Positions 42,868-51,836 of a stretch of DNA of 64,000 bases are shown piece by piece. The DNA comes from Pullichristensenella excrementipullorum (GTDB taxonomy: Bacteria; Bacillota; Clostridia; Christensenellales; Aristaeellaceae). The stretch covers positions 8,183 to 72,182 of the forward strand of contig DVOU01000007.1 in the NCBI GenBank assembly GCA_018713365.1. The letters run 5' to 3'. The position numbers and the translations under genes were made by a program. The notes beneath the pieces are model-generated. The model was given only the letters and a program-made list of their open reading frames with translations, was not told the DNA's origin and ran no database searches. Positions within the stretch are counted from its first letter, which is position 1. Each line of letters opens with the position of its first letter.

Positions 42868-44373
42868 TCAGGCCATGGCGGCGCCGATCTTTTCGCTGAC
42901 TTCCGCATAGCCGAAGGCGCGTTCGTTAAGGCCCTGCAATTCCGCGGTGATCCGAAAATCGCGGAACACGAGTATGCGCCTTGCCAATGTGATCATTTCC
43001 GTCATATCCGAGGAAATCAGGATGATGGACTTCCCCTCGTTTTTCGCCAGATCCCAGATGATCTCGTGGATCTGCCGCTTGGCGCCCACGTCCACGCCGA
43101 CGGTCGGTTCGTCGATGATGAGTATATCGCAACCGGCCGCGAGCCATTTGCCGATCGAAACCTTTTGCTGATTGCCGCCGGAGAGGGATTCCACCTTCGT
43201 CTCCTGCGAAGGCGTTTTGATGTTCATCTGCCCGATCATGGACGCCGTGGCGGCGCGGCACTTTTTGTTGCTGATCTTGTGGAAATTGTCGCGCATTGCG
43301 CGCAATATGGTCAGCGTCATATTGTCGCGCACGTTGAAGGGCAGGATCAGGCCCTCCTCCTTGCGGTTCTCCGTGACGTAGCACATGTGGTATTTTTCCA
43401 CCGCGTCGCGCATGCTGCGAATGTGCGCGCGTTTTCCGTTGACGTAGACCTCGCCGGTATCCATGCGGTCCGCGCCGACGATGAGGCGCGCGAACTCCGT
43501 GCGTCCGGCGCCGACCAGCCCATACAGGCCGAGGATCTCGCCCTTGCGCAGTTGCAGGCTGATGTCGTCAAACATGCCGCTGCGCCCGACATGGCGCACA
43601 TCGAGGACGACTTCCTCGCCAATATCGAGCGAGCCCATGTGTTCGATGTTCTCATCGCGCCCGATCATCATTTTCACCAGATCGTTGCGGCTCAGCTCCG
43701 CTACGGGGCGCGTGCCGATGACCCTGCCATCGCGCAGGACGGTCACGCGGTCGCATATCTCCAGCACTTCTTCGATCTTGTGCGACACGAAGATGATGCA
43801 GCGCCCTTCCTCTTTCAGCTTGCGGATGATGCGGAAGAGGTTTTCCGCCTCGTATTGCGTCAGGGAGGACGTCGGCTCGTCCATGAGGATATACTGGGCG
43901 TTGGCGGAGAGCGCCTTTGCGATCTGGATGAGCTGCTTCTGCGCGGCGGTCATCTGGCCGATGATGTCCGTGGGGCGCACGTCCAGCTCCACCATGTCGA
44001 GATAGGTCTTCGCCGTTTCGTTGATGCGCTTCCAGTCCAGCGCGCCAAGGCGGCCGCGGAACTGCTTCATCTTGTCCATGACGATATTTTCAGCAACGGT
44101 GGAGGCGGGGATCACCTGTATCTCCTGATGCACCATGGAAATATCGTAGGCGGCGGAATCCGCGTAATCGCGCAGCGTGACCTTGCGGCCATCTATGTAT
44201 ACGGCGCCCTGGTCCGGGCGATAGATGCCGGTGATGATCTTCATCAGGGTGGATTTGCCCGCGCCGTTTTCTCCCATCAGCGCGTGGACTTCCCCCTTCT
44301 CAAACTTCACCGACACATCGTCCAACGCCTTTACGCCAGGAAATTCCCTTGTGATGTTTCTAGCTTCAAGCAT
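42868..44373 (-). CDS. importer C ATPase with two nucleotide domains
   Basis: 501 residues, RbsA/MglA type. Domain 1: GENGAGKST, QMTAAQKQLIQIAKALS, ILMDEPTSSL. Domain 2: GLVGAGRTE, SLSGGNQQKVSIGKW, LIIDEPTVGVDVG. The start is MLEARNITREFPG at ATG 44373, after GGGAGTCGC. It follows the binding-protein gene by 100 bases and precedes the URO-D gene by 17 bases. Confidence 0.93.
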   Translation of the reverse strand: MLEARNITREFPGVKALDDVSVKFEKGEVHALMGENGAGKSTLMKIITGIYRPDQGAVYIDGRKVTLRDYADSAAYDISMVHQEIQVIPASTVAENIVMDKMKQFRGRLGALDWKRINETAKTYLDMVELDVRPTDIIGQMTAAQKQLIQIAKALSANAQYILMDEPTSSLTQYEAENLFRIIRKLKEEGRCIIFVSHKIEEVLEICDRVTVLRDGRVIGTRPVAELSRNDLVKMMIGRDENIEHMGSLDIGEEVVLDVRHVGRSGMFDDISLQLRKGEILGLYGLVGAGRTEFARLIVGADRMDTGEVYVNGKRAHIRSMRDAVEKYHMCYVTENRKEEGLILPFNVRDNMTLTILRAMRDNFHKISNKKCRAATASMIGQMNIKTPSQETKVESLSGGNQQKVSIGKWLAAGCDILIIDEPTVGVDVGAKRQIHEIIWDLAKNEGKSIILISSDMTEMITLARRILVFRDFRITAELQGLNERAFGYAEVSEKIGAAMA

Positions 44374-44473
44374 ATGCGACTCCCCTGATGCAAGCGATGT
44401 CGTCGTAGCGTTCGACGCCGGTCACGCCCCCGCCGCAACGCGTCTGTCGCGGCGGAGGCGGAGGAGTTCCAGC

Positions 44474-45469
44474 TTATTTCGTGAGATACACGGTGGTCAG
44501 ATCGGCGATGATCTGGTCGGTGACGCCCTGCAGATCGTCGTTGAAGGTGTCGATGTTATCCTTGGTCACAAGCACGCAGCCGGAGTCGATGAAGTAGGTG
44601 CCTTCCACCTTGGTGTAGCCTTCCTCGTTCATCAAGCGGAGGATCTCAAACGGGATGTAGCCATGCGCGAAGGTGTTCTGGGCGATTGTGCCGTAGACGA
44701 TGCCGGACTCGATGCCGTTCATCACGTCTTCGGGGGTGTCGATCGTCACCAGATAGATCTTCGCGGCGTCGGGATTGCGCTCATAGTAGTCGTCCAGCAC
44801 CTGCACAGCGGCGGAGGAGGACATGTTGCCGGTGCAGACGATGCCGTTGATGTTTTCGAGGTTGGCGTACAGCGCGGAGGAGATCTTCTCAACGCCTTCT
44901 TCGATGTTCGTGATGCCCGCCACTTCCTGCACCAGTTCCACGCCCTCGTGTTCGGCGATGCAGGCGTCGATGCCGTCCTTGCGCTTGAGCGTGTTGGTGT
45001 CGGTCAGCACCTCCAGAACGTTGAGGATGCCGCCCGTGCCGCCCATAGCGTCGATCACGTAGTCGCAAGCGGAGTAGGCCGCCGCCTGCACGTCTGTGGC
45101 GACGCAGAACTGCTCGGTCGCCTGGCTGGTGCCGGCGCCGTAGGTGATCACGTTCACGCCGAAGCTCTTCAGTTCGTCAAACAGGCCGGCGGCGCCGTCA
45201 GAGGCGGGATAGACGGACATGTTGGTGTAGCCGTCCGCCACGAGCGCCTGCAGGTTGGCGTCCTGCGTCGACTGCTCCCAGTCGGCGCCGATCATGATGC
45301 GCACGTCGATCCCGGAATCGGCAATGTACTGCTCGACATAGCCCATGACCTCGTCGGCGTAGGAATGGGCGGTGGGGAAATACCAGACGTACTGGCCTTC
45401 CGCCACGGCGCCCGCGCCAATGGAAAGCAGCAGGCAGCAGAGCAGCACCATGGAAAGGATCTTCTTCAT
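44474..45469 (-). CDS. sugar-binding protein of importer C
   Basis: 331 residues. Signal peptide MKKILSMVLLCCLLLSIGAG with a cut after AVA before EGQYVWYFP; the two Cys are not in a lipobox. Binding-protein type 1 features: VADGYTNMSVYPASDGAAG, NVITYGAGTS, and a late GIVCTGNMSSSAAVQVL. ATG 45469 has GGAGGTAAGAAAC upstream. It is rather unlike RbsB around the ligand cleft (Trp/Tyr-rich N-terminus). Part of the operon with mutarotase and SGNH hydrolase; sugar unknown. Confidence 0.9.
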   Translation of the reverse strand: MKKILSMVLLCCLLLSIGAGAVAEGQYVWYFPTAHSYADEVMGYVEQYIADSGIDVRIMIGADWEQSTQDANLQALVADGYTNMSVYPASDGAAGLFDELKSFGVNVITYGAGTSQATEQFCVATDVQAAAYSACDYVIDAMGGTGGILNVLEVLTDTNTLKRKDGIDACIAEHEGVELVQEVAGITNIEEGVEKISSALYANLENINGIVCTGNMSSSAAVQVLDDYYERNPDAAKIYLVTIDTPEDVMNGIESGIVYGTIAQNTFAHGYIPFEILRLMNEEGYTKVEGTYFIDSGCVLVTKDNIDTFNDDLQGVTDQIIADLTTVYLTK

Positions 45470-45533
45470 GTTTCTTACCTCCATTTTGTTGTTCATTATC
45501 GCATGAGCGCCGAAGCGTTCATTGGTTCGTTTT

Positions 45534-46544
45534 TCACTCGCCGCGGCGGGAATTGCGGAATTTGCTGCGGCGCTTTGCCTCCTTGAGCCAGGCGCTGATG
45601 GGCGCGAGGGAAACGGCAAGGAGCAGGATCAGGCCAAGATACGTCTGCTCAAAATAGATGTTCGCGTTGGCCATGACCAGGCCGTTTTTGATCATGACGA
45701 TCAGGTAGGCGGCGATAAAGAGGCCCAGGGGCTGGATCACACCGCCGGCCAGCGCGGTGCCGCCGATAACGGAGACCGCAAAGGAATAGATCATCCAGTC
45801 GCCGCCGGTGGTCGGCTGCGCCGAGCCGTTCATGGATACCGCGCAAATGCCCGCGATGGCCGCGAACAGGCCGGAGAGCGTGTTGGCGATGACGACGGAA
45901 CGGTCGGTGTTCACCGCCGCCATGCGCGCCGCGACCGGGTTGCCACCCGTGGCCAGCAGCCGCCGCCCCGTCACCGTATAGCGAAATACGAACCAGATCA
46001 CGATCAGCATGATCGCCGCGAAGTAGAGCATCAGGGGCAGGCCGAGGAACATGCTGCGCCCCAACCAGGTGAAGCCCTCCGTCAGCTCCGTGTAGGGAAA
46101 GCCCTCCGATACGCCGGTGACCAGGCCCTGATAGATGAAGCTGGTGGCAAGCGTGACGATGAAGGAATTGAGCTTGAGGCGGGTGATGACCAGGCCGTTG
46201 AAGCAGCCCGCGAGCAATCCCACCAACAGCGCCGCCGTCACCGCCACAAACGCGGAAGCGTGCAGATCCTGCATGAAAAGCCCGACCGTGACCACGCTCA
46301 TGCCGCCGATGTAGCCGAGCGAAAGATTCATGCCGCCCACGATGATGACCATCGTCTGCGAAAGGGCGATGAACATGTACAGCGCGGCCGTCCGCGAGAG
46401 CGTGTATATGTTGTAGGATGAAAGAAAGTTCCGCGAGAACATCGAAAAGATCGCGCCAAGGATCAGCACCGCGAGCAAGACCGTCAGCTCAGGCCGTCCG
46501 AATACGCGCCGAACGATGCTTTTGTTCTGCCTCTCTTTTTCCAA
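45534..46544 (-). CDS. importer C permease
   Basis: 336 residues, BPD_transp_2 family. SQTMVIIVGGMNLSLGYIGG near residue 60, coupling loop RYTVTGRRLLATGGNPVAARM, SVIGGTALAGGVIQPLG. Only one permease gene is present, unlike systems A and B, so the channel should be a homodimer. It lies 18 bases after the SGNH hydrolase gene. Confidence 0.92.
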   Translation of the reverse strand: MEKERQNKSIVRRVFGRPELTVLLAVLILGAIFSMFSRNFLSSYNIYTLSRTAALYMFIALSQTMVIIVGGMNLSLGYIGGMSVVTVGLFMQDLHASAFVAVTAALLVGLLAGCFNGLVITRLKLNSFIVTLATSFIYQGLVTGVSEGFPYTELTEGFTWLGRSMFLGLPLMLYFAAIMLIVIWFVFRYTVTGRRLLATGGNPVAARMAAVNTDRSVVIANTLSGLFAAIAGICAVSMNGSAQPTTGGDWMIYSFAVSVIGGTALAGGVIQPLGLFIAAYLIVMIKNGLVMANANIYFEQTYLGLILLLAVSLAPISAWLKEAKRRSKFRNSRRGE

Positions 46545-46562
46545 AGCAATGCGCCTCCTCGT

Positions 46563-47192
46563 CTATCCCAGGAAGATTTGTCGTACTTTTTCCGCAAACG
46601 CCGTGGCGACCCTGCTGTGCGCTTCGCGGTCAAAATGCAGCCCGTCCAGCGGGGAGGGGCCGGCAACGCCCGCAATGTCGATGAACTCCACGCCGTTGCG
46701 TTCAGCTACGGCCCTGTACAGCGCTCCCAGGCGTTCAGAATCCGCCCTGCGGTCGCCAAACACCTCTCCCAGAAAGGTGGTCCTGTTTATCAGGGGCGGC
46801 GCGGCCAGAAGGATCTGCGGCGGCTGCGCGCGGCGACCGTTGTCGGCGCGCAGGATCATGCGCACCAGCCTTTCCGCGCCCAGCGCGATGTCCGCGCACG
46901 TCGCGTGGAAGCGCGCTTTGAGATCGTTTGTCCCCAGCATGAGGATCACCAGATCAAGCGGAGCGTGGCTCTCCAGACAGACGGGCAGATGCGCCCTGCC
47001 GCACTTGTCGCCTTCGACGGGGTCCTCCCAGACGGTCGTCCTGCCGTTCAACCCTTCCTCGATCACCAGGTACTCCGCCCCGAGCGCGGCCTGCAAGCGG
47101 CCCGTCCAGCGCTCGTGGCGCTCATAGCGGCCATATCCTTCCGGGCTTTCGCCATAGGTGTTGGAATCGCCAAAGCAGAGGATCGTTTTCAT
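46563..47192 (-). CDS. SGNH/GDSL hydrolase, probable carbohydrate esterase
   Basis: 209 residues, no signal peptide, so intracellular. Block I FGDSNTYG holds the nucleophile Ser, block III is MLGTNDL, and block V is DGLHFD with the Asp-His pair. The family includes acetylxylan and rhamnogalacturonan acetyl esterases and aryl esterases. ATG 47192 is chosen at the family start, with GAGGGACGG upstream. It lies 11 bases after the mutarotase gene, suggesting removal of acetyl or similar groups from the sugar brought in by importer C. Confidence 0.88.
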   Translation of the reverse strand: MKTILCFGDSNTYGESPEGYGRYERHERWTGRLQAALGAEYLVIEEGLNGRTTVWEDPVEGDKCGRAHLPVCLESHAPLDLVILMLGTNDLKARFHATCADIALGAERLVRMILRADNGRRAQPPQILLAAPPLINRTTFLGEVFGDRRADSERLGALYRAVAERNGVEFIDIAGVAGPSPLDGLHFDREAHSRVATAFAEKVRQIFLG

Positions 47193-47203
47193 GTATCCGT
47201 CCC

Positions 47204-47527
47204 TCAGTCCTGATGGAAGACTTCCTCGATTGCATGCCACCATTCGCCCTCCGGCGCTCCTTCGACCGGCTGCTGGCACGGGTCTGTCAGAGACCACCAG
47301 AGTTTCGTTTCCGCATGCTCCGCCATCCGGCGCATGTCGGCGTCGTAGTCCTCGCCGACATATTCAAAATAGGAAAACAGCACGTCTCCAAAGAGATAGA
47401 TCGAATAGTTGCGTATGTTGCAGCGCTCGATCTCTTCAGCGACGGCCTTCCATGGATTGAGATGCAACTGCCGGTACAATTCCAGCTTTTCCGGCTTGAC
47501 GCGGATCACCTGCGCTATGCGCTTCAT
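47204..47527 (-). CDS. L-rhamnose mutarotase-family protein
   Basis: 107 residues of the RhaM family (ferredoxin-like dimeric fold), which interconverts alpha and beta anomers of L-rhamnose and related sugars. Family residues are visible: IRVKPEKLELYRQLH near the N-terminus, NYSIYLFGDVLFSYFEY, and the late WW pairs (KLWWSLTDPCQQP, EGEWWHAIEEVFHQD). GGAGGTCGATCGGCA precedes ATG 47527. First gene of the importer C operon; it suggests a 6-deoxyhexose or a similar pyranose as substrate. Confidence 0.88.
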   Translation of the reverse strand: MKRIAQVIRVKPEKLELYRQLHLNPWKAVAEEIERCNIRNYSIYLFGDVLFSYFEYVGEDYDADMRRMAEHAETKLWWSLTDPCQQPVEGAPEGEWWHAIEEVFHQD

Positions 47528-47734
47528 TGCCGATCGACCTCCAGAATCATCGCTCTTTTCCTTAATGATAATCGTTTCAGGCTGCGAAAGCCATGTATGT
47601 TCTCGCGATAAAACTGTATATATTTTGGTTTTTTGAAATATCACATTCGCAAACTTCATTTGATTTCATTTGAAAATTATAGACAAAACGCTGAATTTAC
47701 GGTATAATTTTCGCATGGAACAGGAGGTGATCCT
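47528..47734. other. divergent intergenic region, importer C operon and araC
   Basis: 207 bases holding the direct repeat and araC promoter listed separately. On the minus strand TATACA (47620-47615) is a possible -10 box for the importer C operon, without a recognisable -35. That fits an activator-dependent promoter. Confidence 0.5.
47655..47708. promoter_or_regulatory. araC promoter and tandem AraC-type half-sites
   Basis: + promoter: TAGACA (47680-47685), 17 bases, TATAAT (47703-47708). Upstream, TTCATTTGA occurs twice with a 10-base period (47655-47663 and 47665-47673), the arrangement expected for an AraC monomer touching two turns of one DNA face. The pair sits about 35-55 bases from the candidate minus-strand -10 box. 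Confidence 0.65.
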
Positions 47735-48622
47735 ATGGGTTTGATAAATGGGAATGAAGCGCTGCGGCTTCTGGATGGATGCCCGCATGATGATTTTTAT
47801 ATCGCTCCCACCCCCATCCCGCTGGACGGGCTGTTCATACAGGTCAATCGGGCGGGCATCGTCGCCGCGACGCCGCCGGACTTTCATATCCTGCGGGACG
47901 AGAGTTACAGCTTTAACGTCATCCACTGCGTCTTTCGGGGGCACGGCTGCGTGCGCGTGCGGGATCGCACATACGAGCTTGGGCGCGGACAGGCGTTTCT
48001 GCTCGCCGCCCATGAGCCGCACGAATACCGCTCCGATCCCTCCGATCCAATGGGGCTGGTATGGGTCGAATTTGCCGGCAGCAACAGCGCGCAGGTCGCG
48101 CAGTACATTCTGGATTCCGGCGGCGCGGTATACAGCGGCGATCTCTTTGAAACGCTGACCGATCTTTGCACATCGATCCTCTATCAGCCCAATCAGCGGG
48201 GGCCGATCGTCAGCCGGATCATCTACGAAATGCTGATGCACATGTGCAGCAGCGTTGAAAGCGATCTGGAAATCAGCGCTGTGGATCAGAAGATCCTGCG
48301 ATACATCAACAAGCACATTTCCGAGCAGCTGGCGCTGTCCGATGTGGCGAGGGTGTTCGGCTATAACCCCTCCTACTTTTCCGCGCGCTTTTCCCGCATT
48401 TTCGGCATGACTTTTTCGCAATACCTGATGCGCCAGCGCATGAGCAACGCGCGCTATCTGCTCCTCACGACCAAATGGTCGGTGGAGCGGATCGCGCAGG
48501 ATCTGGGTTTTTACGATATGAGCCACTTCATCCAGCGCTTCAAGGCCGTCGAGGGCATCACGCCGGCAAAATACCGCCGCCAGAACAGCGGATTTTTCAA
48601 CCAGATCGAAGGGGCGAATTGA
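47735..48622 (+). CDS. AraC-family regulator with cupin sensor domain
   Basis: 295 residues. The N-terminal cupin-like AraC ligand domain is about residues 20-140 (HCVFRGHGCVRVRDRTYELG, then FLLAAHEPHEYRS). Two C-terminal HTH motifs lie in residues 190-285 (ISEQLALSDVARVFGYNPSY, SVERIAQDLGFYDMSHFIQR, ITPAKYRR). CAGGAGGTGATCCT gives a strong start. Divergent from the importer C operon and probably its sugar-responsive activator. Confidence 0.92.
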   Translation: MGLINGNEALRLLDGCPHDDFYIAPTPIPLDGLFIQVNRAGIVAATPPDFHILRDESYSFNVIHCVFRGHGCVRVRDRTYELGRGQAFLLAAHEPHEYRSDPSDPMGLVWVEFAGSNSAQVAQYILDSGGAVYSGDLFETLTDLCTSILYQPNQRGPIVSRIIYEMLMHMCSSVESDLEISAVDQKILRYINKHISEQLALSDVARVFGYNPSYFSARFSRIFGMTFSQYLMRQRMSNARYLLLTTKWSVERIAQDLGFYDMSHFIQRFKAVEGITPAKYRRQNSGFFNQIEGAN

Positions 48623-48693
48623 CAACCATCGCGGAACGTCGGCAAAGCGGGCGGACCGGCAGAGCGTTGGAAAGGCCCGCGAGCCGCGAAAGA

Positions 48694-48725
48694 AAAATCG
48701 CCGCCGATCTATTCGGGGCGATTTT
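48694..48725. terminator. bidirectional terminator between araC and reactivator gene
   Basis: AAAATCGCC (48694-48702) pairs with GGCGATTTT (48717-48725); A- and T-runs in the stem serve both directions. Confidence 0.75.
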
Positions 48726-48771
48726 CGCTTGCATGGGTTTTGTCGGCGCCCTGCTGCGCAGTGCCGCCGTG

Positions 48772-50241
48772 TCAAAAGAACATGTGATCCACATACAGCT
48801 CGTTGAACAGGGGATCCCCGCCCAGATTTACAAAGGTGGCGCGCGCGCATATGGCGCGGATGCGGGCAATGGCGTCCGTATCCAGGAGCAGCCGTGCGGC
48901 TCCTGCCAACGCCGCGTTGCCGAGGATGCGCACGCTTCCCGCCAGCGCGTCAGGGATCAGACCGATGGTCGCCGCGCTGTCCACGTTCAGATGGCTCCCG
49001 AATCCTCCGGCGATGTAAAGCGTCCCGATCTCCTCTGGCGCGGTCTGTGCGCTGCGCATCAGCGTTTCCATGCCGGCGGCAATGGCGGCCTTGGCGAGCT
49101 GCACGGCGCGAATATCCTTGGGCATGAGCGCAACGCCGTCGCGCAACGCGAGGCGTTCTTCCTCCGTGGCGCCGGTCTCCTCGATGTCGCCGCGCCGCAA
49201 AAACGCCGCGATCGCGTCGATCAGGCCCGAGCCGCATACGCCCACAGCGCTCGCCTCGCCGATGGTGTGCGCGCGCACTTCCTTCCCCTCCAGCCAGACG
49301 CGGTCGATGGCGCCTCGCACGCTGCCGCACCCACAGGAGATGCCCGCGCCCTCAAATGCCGGCCCTGCCGCCGTAGAGGCCACGCGGAGAACGCCGTCCT
49401 TCCAGAGGGCGATCTCGCCGTTGGTGCCAATATCTGTCAACAGGGAAATGCCGTCGCCATCGCACTGGCCGGCAGCCAGTACCGCACAGGAGATGTCCGC
49501 GCCCACAAAGGCGTGCATGCAGGGCGGCAGATAGGTCCTGCGGCCGAACAGCTCCGTCTCCTCATCGAAGAGGTAATCGGCAAGGAACGGCGCGTGGGAA
49601 AGCGCCCGCGGGTCCCTGCCGGTGAGCAGGTAGAGCATGGTGGTATTGCCGGTGACGACCAGCGCATCCAGCGCTTCAAACGACACGCCGGCGCGGGCGC
49701 ACGATTCCCTGAGCATGCCTTCCACAGCCTCCCCAGCCTGGCGGCGCAGCGTATCCAGGCCGCCATCCATGGCATGGCCGACGCGGCCCATCACATCCGC
49801 GGCCACAGCGGTCTGCGGGTTGCGTCGGCCCGCTTCGGACAGGCAAGTGCCATCGCGCAGGTCGTACAATTTGCAGGCCAGCGTGGTGGTACCGATGTCC
49901 ACCGCCGCGCCCAGTCTGCCCGCCGTGGGCTTGACGGCGCGCGCAGCGGCGTCGCTGAAAAGCGCGATCTGCTCCATGCCGCCGTCATCCGGCAACACGG
50001 CCAGCGCGTCTCCCATGAGTAGCGCCTGACAGGACAGCCGCCGGCCCGCCCGCCGCTCCGCGGCGTTGGGGGCGGAGACCTGGCCGGAGAGTTCGACCGC
50101 GCACTTACCGCACACGCCCCGACCGCCGCAGGGCCGCGGCACGGCAAGGTCATGCGCGATCAACACCTCATCCAGCCTCTGGCCGCTTTCGAAGGGGATC
50201 GTCCACGTCGCGTCACCGCGACGTACCGTCAGTTTCGGCAT
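48772..50241 (-). CDS. corrinoid-protein reductive activator, RACo-like (2Fe-2S plus ASKHA, DUF4445)
   Basis: 489 residues. The N-terminal plant-type 2Fe-2S ferredoxin has Cys38, Cys44, Cys47 and Cys71. After a linker comes an actin/Hsp70-like ATPase core (AAVDIGTTTLACKLYDL, TGNTTMLYLLTG, LLTDIGTNGEIALW, IAGGFGSHLNVDSAATIG). RACo and related proteins reduce inactive Co(II) corrinoids to Co(I) using ATP. The RamA type differs in having C-terminal 4Fe-4S clusters. ATG 50241 follows GGGAGGGTGCCT and overlaps DUF2284 by 29 bases. Last gene of the corrinoid operon. Confidence 0.88.
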   Translation of the reverse strand: MPKLTVRRGDATWTIPFESGQRLDEVLIAHDLAVPRPCGGRGVCGKCAVELSGQVSAPNAAERRAGRRLSCQALLMGDALAVLPDDGGMEQIALFSDAAARAVKPTAGRLGAAVDIGTTTLACKLYDLRDGTCLSEAGRRNPQTAVAADVMGRVGHAMDGGLDTLRRQAGEAVEGMLRESCARAGVSFEALDALVVTGNTTMLYLLTGRDPRALSHAPFLADYLFDEETELFGRRTYLPPCMHAFVGADISCAVLAAGQCDGDGISLLTDIGTNGEIALWKDGVLRVASTAAGPAFEGAGISCGCGSVRGAIDRVWLEGKEVRAHTIGEASAVGVCGSGLIDAIAAFLRRGDIEETGATEEERLALRDGVALMPKDIRAVQLAKAAIAAGMETLMRSAQTAPEEIGTLYIAGGFGSHLNVDSAATIGLIPDALAGSVRILGNAALAGAARLLLDTDAIARIRAICARATFVNLGGDPLFNELYVDHMFF

Positions 50242-50797
50242 AGGCACCCTCCCTGAACAGAACCATTCCAAAATAGGTCACGGTATCCTGTCCGTTGATG
50301 TACTTCAACGGCGTATCTCTGGTGGTATTATAGACATCGACACCGCAGGCCTCCATGGAGATCAGCGCCTTGTCGGGATACCGGCAGGGTTGGCCGTCCG
50401 GCAGGGTGCAGCGTTCGCACAGCGGGCAGCCGCCCGCGCCCAGATGCAGCGCCGCGTCGGGAAACGCGCGCAAAAGGCGTTGGCCCACGCGCGAATACTC
50501 GAGCTTGGCGCGCTGCATGCCCTCGACGTCGAAGCTGTCCTCCAGCGCGCCCACCGTCTGATAAAGCAGCGCGAGATCACAGGCGCGCACTCTGGCCATC
50601 AGCGTTTCGATATCGCCACAGGCGGGCGGGCAGACCCAGTAGCGCCCGTAGGCGCCGCATTGATTGGTTCCACAGATGCCGCGGAACTCCTTGTTGAGAA
50701 CGATGGCCGATACCGGCAACACGCATGCCTTGAACGCGCCGCATTCAAGAGCCGCGCGTTCAAGGCGTTCAGCGTCCCGGAACTGAACGGTCGTCAT
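50213..50797 (-). CDS. DUF2284 cysteine-rich metal-binding protein
   Basis: 194 residues. Cysteine groups: GICGTNQCGAYGRYWVCPPA near residues 40-60 and GGCPLCERCTLPDGQPCRYP near 125-145, a pattern expected for Fe-S clusters or zinc. Members are often encoded with corrinoid methyltransferases, but their biochemical role is not established. ATG 50797 follows TGAGGTGAATGTC. The end overlaps the reactivator gene, implying coupled translation. Confidence 0.85.
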   Translation of the reverse strand: MTTVQFRDAERLERAALECGAFKACVLPVSAIVLNKEFRGICGTNQCGAYGRYWVCPPACGDIETLMARVRACDLALLYQTVGALEDSFDVEGMQRAKLEYSRVGQRLLRAFPDAALHLGAGGCPLCERCTLPDGQPCRYPDKALISMEACGVDVYNTTRDTPLKYINGQDTVTYFGMVLFREGAYAETDGTSR

Positions 50798-50807
50798 GAC
50801 ATTCACC

Positions 50808-51818
50808 TCAGCGCGCGCCGCGGTTGTGATCGTCCACGGCGGCGAAGAAAGCGTCGATGTTCTCCCACTTGGCGTGGAAGGGGATGTCACAGCCGGAAGA
50901 TGGAACGAAGTTGGCGCAGGCGCCGCACTCGTCCATCAGCGTCAGCGTCGCCTGGCGGATGCTCTGCGGCGTGCCGCCCGCAAACTCGCCGGCGGGGTCG
51001 ATGTTGCCCATGCACAGCATATCCGCGGGCGCATGCTCCAGAAACTCCTTCATGGAGATGGAGTTGCCGAAATGGTAGGCCGCCGCGCCGATCTGCTGCA
51101 GCCTGGGCAGCATGGCCACGGTGATATTGCCGCAGTTGTGGTAGACTACGGGGAAATCCTCGGTCTGTACGGCTTCGACGATGCGCCTGGCCGCGCAGCA
51201 GGAAAACGCCTCGGCCATCTCCGGGCTGAGCAGGCCCGCCAGGGGCTCCGCCATGACCACGCCGTCCGCTCCGGCTCCGGCAAAAGCGCGGATGTAGCCG
51301 ATCAGGTAGTCGGCGGCCTTTTCCACCACGGTGGCGACCGCTTCCGGCTCGTCATAGCAGGTATAGAGGATCTCAGTCACATCCATCAGCCGGCCCGCCA
51401 GGGAAAACGGCCCGATGACGCCCGCCAGCACGGGGCGGTCTTGCACGCGGCTCTTGGCCAGCCGCACGGCCTCGACGCACAGCGGCGCCCTGCCCTTGTC
51501 CAGCGAGGGGACTTGCAGCGTCCTGGCCGCCTCGGCGTCTCCGACGAGCTGACCGACGACGGTGGGCACCTCATCCTCGGAAAAGCGTACATCGCAGCCA
51601 AACGCCTCCGCCTCGACGGAGAGGTCCATCAGGCTCACCGCTGCCGCCGTGGGCGTGTGCTGCGCCACATAGGTCATGGCGTCGGCCTGCAGCTGGGCGG
51701 AATGTACCAGTTCATTGACGTTGACGCCGATCTTCTGCGCCGCGGGAAAGGAGAGTATGGGCAGCGCCCGCTTGTTGGCCGGAGCGGCCGCCTGCCAAAG
51801 AAGCTGTGTCGTGTTCAT
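50808..51818 (-). CDS. MtaA/CmuA-like corrinoid methyltransferase (URO-D family)
   Basis: 336 residues. Typical MtaA-type zinc ligands are visible: VVYHNCGN near residue 231 and a later Cys in SSGCDIP near residue 314, with MGNIDPAGEF between. MtaA-type enzymes move a methyl group between a methyl-corrinoid protein and a thiol or other acceptor. In non-methanogens the partners are often unknown. The corrinoid protein gene lies 18 bases upstream, so they almost certainly work together. ATG 51818 is chosen over a start six codons upstream. Confidence 0.85.
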   Translation of the reverse strand: MNTTQLLWQAAAPANKRALPILSFPAAQKIGVNVNELVHSAQLQADAMTYVAQHTPTAAAVSLMDLSVEAEAFGCDVRFSEDEVPTVVGQLVGDAEAARTLQVPSLDKGRAPLCVEAVRLAKSRVQDRPVLAGVIGPFSLAGRLMDVTEILYTCYDEPEAVATVVEKAADYLIGYIRAFAGAGADGVVMAEPLAGLLSPEMAEAFSCCAARRIVEAVQTEDFPVVYHNCGNITVAMLPRLQQIGAAAYHFGNSISMKEFLEHAPADMLCMGNIDPAGEFAGGTPQSIRQATLTLMDECGACANFVPSSGCDIPFHAKWENIDAFFAAVDDHNRGAR

Positions 51819-51836
51819 CGCGCATCCCGCCTCCAT

